Assembly: GCA_963383645.1 (NCBI GenBank)
Contig: OY726561.1
Span: 31,228,826 to 31,292,825, forward strand
DNA length: 64,000 nucleotides
Reading direction: 5' to 3'
DNA from: Muscardinus avellanarius
Taxonomy: Eukaryota; Chordata; Mammalia; Rodentia; Gliridae
Made by a program: the position numbers and the translations under genes. Positions 56,438-64,000 of this stretch are shown piece after piece. Each line of letters begins with the position of its first letter. The stretch's first letter is position 1. The notes beneath the pieces were generated by a model. That model was not told where the DNA came from. It saw only the letters and a list, made by a program, of their open reading frames with translations, and did not search any database.

Positions 56438-56640
56438 CTTTTTATTGGTATATTATAGTCTCACATCATAATGTAAATCATGTCCACAGTGACCCACCTA
56501 CCCATTTCCCTTATTCCCAATACAGAGTTTTGAGAATGGCATTGGTATATTCATGTATAATTACATAGTCAATTATAATATTTCTGTTAATGAACCTCAG
56601 TCTCCCTCTCCCCTTCCCTTAGACTACCTCCCTGGATATT
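56438..56640 (-). mobile_element. LINE-1 3'UTR fragment, diverged
   Basis: ctttttattggtatattatag is the 3' terminus in reverse, and cagtctccctctccccttcc the pyrimidine-rich 3'UTR. The middle is not alignable by eye. Confidence 0.5.
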
Positions 56641-56730
56641 TAAGCTATGGATTTGTTCTAAATAGGTAAATTTTGTTTTTATATTCCCCAAACTATAGAA
56701 AATAGTTCTGTTAAGAATGAGAAAAAGGAT

Positions 56731-56907
56731 GCCAGGCGTGGTGGCGCATGCTTGTAATCACCACACTTGGGAGGTAGAGACAGGAGGATCATGCAGGTTC
56801 GAAGCCAGCTCTGCTGGCTTAAGAGAGCCTGTTTCTAAGTAAAAATATAAAAAAAATAGGTCTGGGAGTGTATTCCAGAGGTAGAAGGGTTTCTAGGAAC
56901 CCCAGTA

Positions 56908-56908
<1 letters not shown>
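56731..56908 (+). mobile_element. Young B1-dID SINE with CA tail
   Basis: gccaggcgtggtggcgcatg head, hairpin gccagctctgctggc, gtctgggagtgtattccaga, ending cagtatcaca where the CA repeat begins. Confidence 0.94.
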
Positions 56909-56953
<45 letters not shown>

Positions 56954-57040
56954 TATATATACATATATATATACATACATACACACATACATACATATAT
57001 ACATATATATTTATATATATTTATATATAAATACACAGAG
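56909..57040. repeat. (CA)n and (TA/CATA)n microsatellite at SINE tail
   Basis: About 21 CA units, then a TA/CATA mixture to about 57040. Grown from the SINE's 3' end. Confidence 0.93.
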
Positions 57041-57754
57041 AGGGAGATAGAGCACCAAACTCACACTGAAATTTAAAGTTATAAATGTAAAATTATCATT
57101 TTACCATACTTTAAATAACAAATTACTATTCTAAACAAATTATTCTACTTGAACTATGCTGGGTTACAAAAGTGCAATAATCAATACAGTGCCTCATTAT
57201 CTGTGATAACTCTAATTATCCCTATCCTAGCACTGATGCTATGGTCTAACCAATGCATATTAAGAAGATTTGATAGCAGCATTTTGTTATTACTCTAATT
57301 TTTGCATGGAATTTTATTAGAAAATCACGTTACTCATCTGAATTGCCACAACAGCAGCATTATCCCTAGGGCACTTTTTTTCATATCAAGGTTAATTTAA
57401 TGTGATTAGCATAAGCATTACAGATGTTGCTATGGGGATAAGAACTACACATTTTTTATGATGGACATCATATGATGGCTGTTACAGTCCCAGTAAGATT
57501 GGATTATTTGTTTTAATGTCCTGTGAATCAAGTCATGTGATGGAGATCAGTATCTTCTTAATAGTGTTTCATATTTCTGAATCAATCACCTCTTCACGTC
57601 TTCAGTCTGGCATATATATGAAAATCACTGTTTTATTATCAACCTAGGTAAATTTATCATGATGTGTATGGATATTTAGAATATATTTTTAATTGGTATT
57701 GATTCTTCCATCTCCCCAGAGGAAAGCAACAGTAGTTAAAAGGAGAGTGTTTAT
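57041..57754. other. Repeat-poor unique sequence
   Basis: No repeat recognised. Contains clustered AT-rich homeodomain-like words (ctaattat, taatgtgatta, tttgcat). These are common by chance in AT-rich DNA, so a regulatory role is only a possibility. Confidence 0.45.
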
Positions 57755-57845
57755 TCACATTCAATTCATTCAAAAAACATTCATTGAGAGCTTGCTGCAG
57801 ATCTGACACTTTCTATGCACTGACAACAAATTAAAATTTTGTAGT
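57755..57845 (-). mobile_element. LINE-2 3' end fragment
   Basis: ttcattcaaaaaacattcat, tgagagcttgctgcagatct and actttctatgcactgac are the antisense LINE-2 terminus pattern. Confidence 0.5.
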
Positions 57846-58756
57846 AAAGATGTGTTCTGTTAATTGTTTGTTTCTAATTAAATATGTACACACATAACTT
57901 CCAGGCATATAAATGTAAAATATGAAAAAGGACCAAGAGAATGAAATTAGGGGGTTGAAATATGGAAGCAGATTGCATTGCACTCTTGTTTTTTAGAATG
58001 AGTAGGAGAAAAATACATTAAGGAATATAAATAACAAATGAGAACCCCAGACATCTACAAGTAACAGCAGTGAGCAGTGGGTTTTTTTTTTTTTAAAAGA
58101 GAGAGACTAAGAATTGCATATTAAAATTTTGAAAAAGAAAGATGGGAAGAAAATTTTCATTATCACTTCTATTGCTGAGAACTAGAGGGGTGGATTTTGT
58201 AAAATTGAGTGGAGAACTCACAGAGAATGCAATAAAGTTGAAAACTGAGATGTGACAGGTAATAGTTATTTTGGCACTGTAGCCAGGATTTGGGTGTTTG
58301 GTTTTAATCATGGATGGGTAGTTGAGTGAAACAGGAACAGTAATAACAAAGGCAAGATTTTAAAAAAAGTATTTAACTAAAACAGCATTCAATTACCAGA
58401 AAAATATTTACCATGATGAAAGCAATTAATAAGTAGTACCCTCCACCCACCCACTATGTACTGGAGTAATTCCATTTCTTAATTCCTAAAAAGACTAGCA
58501 ACAATTTAAGTTACTGCATAATCATCAAAGTAGAAATATTGTGGATCATGGGAAAATTGTGACTCTGAAGTAAGCAACACATCTCAGTTCCACTGAGACT
58601 CAGAACTCAGTCACACTAAAGGCACGATAGTAATATTGCAAAATTATAGCATTTTAGTAATTTTCTGAAAATGCTTTACAGATGTGTATGGCACTATAAT
58701 CACCAATGCATTTCATGATGTTCTTTGGAGTTGGGTTGGGAGAGATATATTAAAAG
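57846..58756. other. Unique sequence
   Basis: Nothing recognised. Confidence 0.5.
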
Positions 58757-58765
58757 TTACATTCA

Positions 58766-58960
58766 GCTGGGATTGGTGGAGCACGCTTGTAATCCCCGCG
58801 CTTGGGAGGCAGAGACAGGAGGATCGTGCAGGTTCAAAGCCAGCTGTGCGCTGGCTTAGGAGACCCTGTTTCCAAATAAAAATGTAAAAATAGGTCTGGG
58901 AGCATAGCCCGAGGTAGAAGGGCTTCCGGGAACCCAAGTACCACACACACACACAAAAAA
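58766..58960 (+). mobile_element. Young B1-dID SINE
   Basis: Short target duplication ttacattca (58757-58765 and 58963-58971). The hairpin is gccagctgtgcgctggc. The tail is a mixed (CA)5 and A-run, an early stage of CA growth. Confidence 0.94.
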
Positions 58961-59091
58961 AATTACATTCAAGAATAAGAATATTTAATGTCAAATTACT
59001 ACAAAACACTATTTTATTATGTTTTTTAAAAATTCATGAAATGTAAATTTGCTCCAACTCTAAAATTTCTTATGAATGAATATACCCAAGT

Positions 59092-59300
59092 TTTATTTAT
59101 TTATTTATTTATTTATTTAATTGTTTATTTATTTATTATTTGTGGTACTGGGGTTCCTGGAAACCCTTCTACCTCTGGGCTACACTCCTAGACCTATTTT
59201 ATACTTTTTTTAAAATTTGGAAACAGGGCAAACCTGCGTGATCCTCCTGTCTCCGCCTCCCAAGCACGGGGATTACAAGCGTGCACCACCACACCCAACC
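59092..59300 (-). mobile_element. Young B1-dID SINE lacking the hairpin
   Basis: Target duplication tatacccaagt (59081-59091 and 59301-59311). The tail is (TTTA)n. The middle reads aaacagggcaaacctgcgtg, so the segment with the hairpin has been deleted. Confidence 0.94.
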
Positions 59301-59311
59301 TATACCCAAGT

Positions 59312-59989
59312 CCTTTTCTCTGAAGTCTTTTATCAAGATCCTCATTATTTCCAGTAGACTTGGCCACAAAGGGTAGACCACAGTGGCTATGGTGGTAAAT
59401 GCTGTCATCTCTCTGTACACAATTACAAAAATGCATTGCAATGCCATGATTTTCTTGAGTCAACGCCTAGTGTAAGAGTATAGAGGAAACCATTAATTCT
59501 TTTCTGGGAAGCTCTGTTTGTTGAAAGAAAAGTGAATGTACTGAGCGATTATAGAGACATTGACATTTTAATGTTCCACGCAGAGGGAATGTCTCTATAC
59601 CTCAGAATATCCCATCAACATACAATTTGCCATCGTTTTTCCTGTTTGCTCTGCATCAACCTTGATCAGTAACCATCAATAATGTGCTGAAGCCTCTTTA
59701 GAGATACTCTCTTTACTTCCTATAGCATCAGACTGTTTCAGTTTCAAATGTATGCATCTAATCACATATTTTTCTTACGTTCCACTGTCATTTGCCTTCT
59801 TAAAACTTCCACCCATGCCTAGAGGTGGTATAACTGGCAGTTGTCAAATATTTGAAAATCCAATAAAGCCCATAAGATCTTTAAGTTCCATGCATGTTAA
59901 TATAAATGACTTGCTTTCTTTCTTTTATTCTTTTTTAGTTTTAGAATATGTTCTGCTATTAAGCAGCTAAAATATAATGAATGTATCTA
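59312..59989. other. Unique sequence
   Basis: Nothing recognised. Confidence 0.5.
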
Positions 59990-60183
59990 TTTATTTATTA
60001 TTTATCCTAGGAGTTGAACCCAGGACATTCTACCTCTGAGCTATACTCCAGCTCTAAACTTTTTTTGAATTTTTTAAAACAGGGTCTTGCTAAGTTGCTG
60101 AGAGTCTTGCTAATTTGGTCTCAATCTTCCTATGTCAGCCTCTTAAGTACTGTGATTATAGATGTGCACAACTATGCCCAGCA
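59990..60183 (-). mobile_element. Old B1-dID SINE
   Basis: gagttgaacccaggacattc, acagggtcttgctaagttgc, cctatgtcagcctcttaagt and caactatgcccagc. Confidence 0.87.
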
Positions 60184-60189
60184 TAACTG

Positions 60190-60495
60190 GACTTTTTTTA
60201 TTAGTACTTTGTAGTCATATCTCTTAATAGAGTACAAGATGGTAGAGGCATACATTACTCATTAGACATTCCTCACTTCCCACTCCATTTTCTCCCCACT
60301 CCTTCCTTCTCAAGTTTGGCTTAATGATTAACTTTGATATGTTTGTGAAAGTACACCATGCATAATAGAGAATTTCCTCTTTCCCCATCCCATTACCCTC
60401 AGTTAGGTCACATTGTTTTCTCATCTGGTTTCTCTTTCTTTGTCTAGAGTTTCTCCTTCTCCCTAGCTTCCACATATGGCTTCCTTATATATAGT
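60190..60495 (-). mobile_element. LINE-1 3'UTR fragment
   Basis: ttattagtactttgtagtca terminus, gatggtagaggcatacatta, cttaatgattaactttgata and ctccctagcttccacatatg, in the same order as the copies at 21.0 and 49.7 kb. Confidence 0.85.
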
Positions 60496-61104
60496 TCTTG
60501 ATGTAGTCTCAGGAGATTATTTTGTTTTTCGTTTTTACTACATTTTAGGATTACTTTTTTATTTCACAATATGTCCTCACCAGGGAAACTGACACTTGTC
60601 ATATGTATCCTTTATCAAATGTTCATTGTGGTGGTCTCCATGGTGGTAAGTCTTTATGCGACACGTTTGATGCACACAATTTTTCAAGAATTCAAGCACT
60701 GCATATAGGAGAAAATAAATTACAAGTAATAACATATGTTAATGATAATATAGTATAAATATTTTTACTTGCCATTCAATAAATTAAAGTAACTGACAGA
60801 AAGCAATCTGCATTCAAGGAACCAAGGAACATTAGTACTGATCAATTCTGTTGTAAACTCAGGTAGAGTATGTACCTCATATTAGAATGGACACTAGAGG
60901 AGATGTTATCTTAATCTAATGTGAAGGACGAGACAGAGAGTGGACATTTTAAAGCAATGAAACTTTTGTTATATTTGGTTAGTTACATTACAGAGAGTTA
61001 TATTAATGGAAATATGAGAAATGGGTCTGGGAATCATATCATGATAGATTCTACAAGTTGCATTGAATAACTGTGGACTTTGTTTCTAAAAATAGAAAGT
61101 CATA
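60496..61104. other. Unique sequence
   Basis: Nothing recognised. Confidence 0.5.
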
Positions 61105-61310
61105 AGCTGGGCACAGTGGCACATACTTCTATTTCTAGTACTTGGAAAGCTGAAACAGGAGGGTCATAGGTTTGAGGCCAGCCTCAGCAACTTAGTGAAG
61201 TCTCTTGAAACTTAGGGAGACCCTGTTTCAAACTAAAAGAATAAAACCAGGCTGAGTGTATATCTTAGAAATAGAACATCAATGGGTTGCATCTTCAGTA
61301 TCACAAAAAA
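61105..61310 (+). mobile_element. Old B1-dID SINE
   Basis: agctgggcacagtggcacat, gaggccagcctcagcaactt, gagaccctgtttcaaactaa and a decayed ID-like end (gggttgcatcttcagtatca). Confidence 0.87.
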
Positions 61311-61394
61311 TAAAAATAAGTAAGGGCAGTAGTTGTGTATAGAAAAAGATATCATTAGAGGATATTAGTGAGAAAAGATTTTACTTGAGAAAGT

Positions 61395-61790
61395 TCATTC
61401 TGGACATGCTGCAACCAGGCTTGGTGGATGGATAGGTAAGTAAGTGGTAAAACAGACAGCTGAGGGGCTCAGTATACCTACTGACTGTATGTGAAAATTC
61501 TTAGGACACAGTGACAGTTTAAGATCATGAGAGACAACTTGGATATAGATATAGATTTGGGTCATCAGCAAATAAATATAAATGATCAACAGAAATTGGA
61601 AACAATTTTCGGTAGTTAAAATTAGAGAAATGATTCAAAAGAAATCATTGAGGAGCTACAATATTTTATGGGTGAACATAAGAAGAAGGAGAAACCAGGT
61701 AGACAAGAAAAATACTGAAGACAAGTGATTATCAAGGAAAGAGTTGACCATAGCTGCCAGAATTTTAATACAAATTTTAAAGGAATTGGT
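61395..61790 (-). mobile_element. LINE-2 fossil
   Basis: gggtcatcagcaaataaata, ggagaaaccaggtagacaag, atactgaagacaagtgatta and caaggaaagagttgaccata follow the antisense LINE-2 coding order, as in the 39.5-41 kb copy. Confidence 0.6.
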
Positions 61791-62379
61791 AGACTTAAAG
61801 GTCATTGCAAACTTGGAGTTTCAGTGCTATTTGTATCAGAATCAAGATATTTCTTACTACAAAAGAAAACATTGAATATTAATTTCTGCTAATAAGTTAT
61901 TTGACATTGGCCAGGATTTTTAAAATACTGTCTGTCATTACTCATAAGTGAAACAAAAACTTTGAAGTCATTCATCCTATGGATCCATATATGTGTAAAA
62001 TTATTAGAATAAATATGTGACCTTTAGGGAATTAGTCTGTATATTTTTTTTCCTTATGAACTTTCTCATTCAATATAAATGTTGAGGGAATTTATCATGT
62101 TTATAATGATGGATTAGATGGGAGTGGTTGTATTAAATCTTGCTGAACTTTAGAAACATCATACAATGTTGTCATTTCTATTCATCTTAGCACTGAAGTT
62201 CTATATAAGATTGGCATATATTAAATATTTTATAATCCTCATTATTATTTTGGATGTAGAAAGCAAGCAATTGAAGATGGTGACCAAAATTGGGACAGTT
62301 ATGCTTTTGTTCTTACTGGAAATATCTGGACATATTAGCAAAGTTTGAAATATGCATACAAGGAGAACTGATCCTATGC
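61791..62379. other. Unique sequence
   Basis: Nothing recognised. Confidence 0.5.
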
Positions 62380-62783
62380 ATTTCTCTAATAACTTCACAG
62401 TCTCTGGTCTAATTTCTAAGTCTTTGCTCCATCTCGAGTTGATTCTTGTTCATAGTGAGAAGTAAGGATTTAGTTCCAACTTTCTACAAATGGACAGCCA
62501 GTTCTCCCAGCACCATTTGTTGAAAAGGCTGTCTTTTCTCCAGCCTATTAGTTTGGCCCCTTTGTCAAAGATCAATTGACTATAGATGTGTGGGTTTGTT
62601 TCTGTAACTTCTATTCTGTTCCACTGGTCAGTCTGCCAATTGTGCCAATACCATGCTGTTTTTACTACTATTGCTCTATAGTATAATTTGAAGTCCGGGA
62701 TTGTGATGACTCCTGCCTGGTTCTTGTTGCTGAGAATTGCTTTGGCTATTCTGGGTCTTTCCTTTCTCCATACAAAATTCATA
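62380..62783 (-). pseudogene. LINE-1 ORF2 internal fragment
   Basis: On the minus strand a frame stays open for about 110 codons of late ORF2, with [15 protein letters not shown] and [12 protein letters not shown], which are highly conserved LINE-1 motifs. Both ends of ORF2 and the 3'UTR are missing. On the plus strand the piece is followed directly by an A-run of about 14. The intact frame suggests a younger age than other LINE-1s here. It cannot make a working reverse transcriptase. Confidence 0.92.
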
Positions 62784-62810
62784 AAAAAAAAAAAAAGAAT
62801 GGGATAAATC

Positions 62811-63019
62811 AGCTGGGCGTGGTGGCGCATGCTTGTAATCCCCACGCTTGGGAGGCGGAGACAGGAGTATCACTCAGGTTCAAAGCCAGTCTCGCTGGCT
62901 TAAGAGAGAACTTGTTTTCAAATAAAATGATAAAAATAGGTCTGGGAGTGTAGCCCAGAGTTAGAAGGGTTTCCAGGAACTCCAGTACCAGCAAAAAAGG
63001 AAAAAAGAAAAAAGAAAAA
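62811..63019 (+). mobile_element. Young B1-dID SINE
   Basis: Target duplication aaaagaatggg(a/g)taaatc (62793-62810 and 63020-63037, one mismatch). The hairpin is gccagtctcgctggc, and the tail is a mixed A/G-rich run. Confidence 0.95.
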
Positions 63020-63198
63020 AAAAGAATGGGGTAAATCTATAGATATAATACAAGAAATATTTGCTGAAGAGCCTGAGGAGCTTTTTTCTACCTAGAAAAA
63101 ATTATATACACATATCATAGAAAATTTCAGGAAGAAAACTGTTAATAATATCTTCAGGAGAAGATATGAGGATATGAAGTTTAGTGGGGACATCTAAT

Positions 63199-63419
63199 TT
63201 TTTTTTTTTTTTTTTTTTTTGCGGGTCTGGGAATGGAACCCAGAGGCATTTGACCACCGAGCTACATCCCTTGCCCTATTTTTTTATTCTTTCTTTTAAA
63301 ACAGGGTCTCACTAAGTTTCAGAGAACCTCACTAAGTAGCTGAGGCTGACTACGATCCGTGATCCTCCAGTCTCAGCCTCCCAAATGCTGGGATTACAAG
63401 CGTGCACCACACGCCCGGC
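63199..63419 (-). mobile_element. B1-dID SINE, 'gcgggtctgg' variant
   Basis: Poly-T of about 24, gcgggtctgggaatggaacc, catttgaccaccgagctaca, two cactaagt segments, and a head ending in caccacacgcccggc. Same variant as the 9.7 kb copy, with the old middle retained. Confidence 0.94.
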
Positions 63420-63420
63420 T

Positions 63421-64000
63421 ATATTGTTTTTTTTCAAGCTTTAATACACCATATGCACTTTTTAATGACACCAGTGTATATTATATTTGCAATATCAAGA
63501 ATACAAGGAAATACAATGTATGTGTCTCATAACATACGCTTATCTTTAAACACTAATCATCTCCCTGCTTCCTGCTCCTGTCCCACTTTACTGTCCTATA
63601 TCACAGTCATGTGTCGAAAGGCAGACAGCACTGCCTAAACTGCTTATACACTACTTTTTTTATCTTCTTCAATTCTACTGCATGCCCCACTTTTCTTAAG
63701 CATCATCATCCAATACTCACCTGAAATATGACTGACAACTATAATAGGAACATTTCTTTCATGTGATAGATTTTGAATATTTAATTGATTTAATTTTATT
63801 TGAAAAGAGCAAGGTCAGTCATCTTACACATGGCTTTATATAGAAATTCACATTCCAAAGTGTCTTTTCTGAATAGTTTAGCTGTTTCCTTGAGTTAACA
63901 ATTCTATCATGGGGAATCAGGGTGAAATCACATTGCTGAAAAAGGCATGTGTCTGGCACGTTCCCAAGGCGAGTGTATTTATGGCATAAAGAACTGTGAA
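63421..64000. other. Unique sequence to window end
   Basis: Nothing recognised. A 78-codon plus-strand frame starts inside the SINE and shows no known motif. Confidence 0.5.

Noticed and set aside
57041..57754. Homeodomain-site enhancer
   Set aside because: TAAT-type words are clustered but expected often in AT-rich DNA. Without conservation data it stays a possibility only.
1..64000. CRISPR array, operon, phage or other prokaryotic system
   Set aside because: The repeats are eukaryotic retroposons with poly-A tails and target duplications. There are no regularly spaced direct repeats with unique spacers and no operon-like coding density.

Overview
This is AT-rich, gene-poor nuclear DNA from a mammal, almost certainly a rodent. 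I found no protein-coding exon, tRNA, rRNA or small-RNA gene, and no prokaryotic or viral gene. All the open frames are short. They come from antisense SINEs, broken LINE-1 ORF2, microsatellites or chance AT-rich sequence. The window could be an intergenic gene desert or a long intron; the sequence does not say which.

The dominant repeat is a SINE of about 170-220 bp. It has a 7SL-derived B1-like head (gccgggcgtggtggcgcac) joined to an ID-like, tRNA-derived tail (gtctgggagtgtagcccgga ... cagtaccacc) and an A-rich 3' end. This composite is the B1-dID architecture known from squirrels, dormice, mountain beaver and related rodents. The young copies differ from my recollection of ground-squirrel copies, so a non-squirrel lineage with B1-dID is likely, but the species is inference. 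Roughly 50 copies in three age classes are present. The young ones are CpG-rich, flanked by target-site duplications, and carry a hairpin (aagccagc - loop - gctggctt) in the middle.

Other mobile DNA: LINE-1 3' ends on both strands, with at least two 3'UTR lineages (about 3.9-5.9, 7.1-7.4, 11.3-12.5, 21.0, 24.0, 25.8-26.9, 37.8-38.1, 49.4-50.1, 56.5 and 60.2 kb); an internal ORF2 piece at 62.4-62.8 kb; LINE-2 fossils (39.5-41.0, 51.4-51.9, 52.9-53.2 and 61.4-61.8 kb); MIR fossils; and MaLR-type LTR remnants (16.6, 19.3, 29.7, 34.6, 42.3, 51.9 and 55.4 kb). Microsatellites are frequent, and several CA/TG tracts sit exactly at the 3' end of a SINE.

The most unusual segment is at 37.48-38.13 kb. 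A GC-rich tandem array of about 50-bp units (about 5.6 copies) runs straight into a LINE-1 3' end. This resembles the VNTR-plus-3'-end layout of composite retroposons such as SVA, or an internally deleted LINE-1. Other points of interest are a site used twice by SINEs (22.4-22.85 kb, three copies of one target duplication), a LINE-1 inserted inside a SINE (11.29-12.68 kb), head-to-head LINE-1 3' halves (3.9-5.9 kb), and SINE pairs in inverted orientation. Repeat families were assigned by eye, so subfamily names and edges are approximate (about 5-30 bp for young copies, more for old ones).
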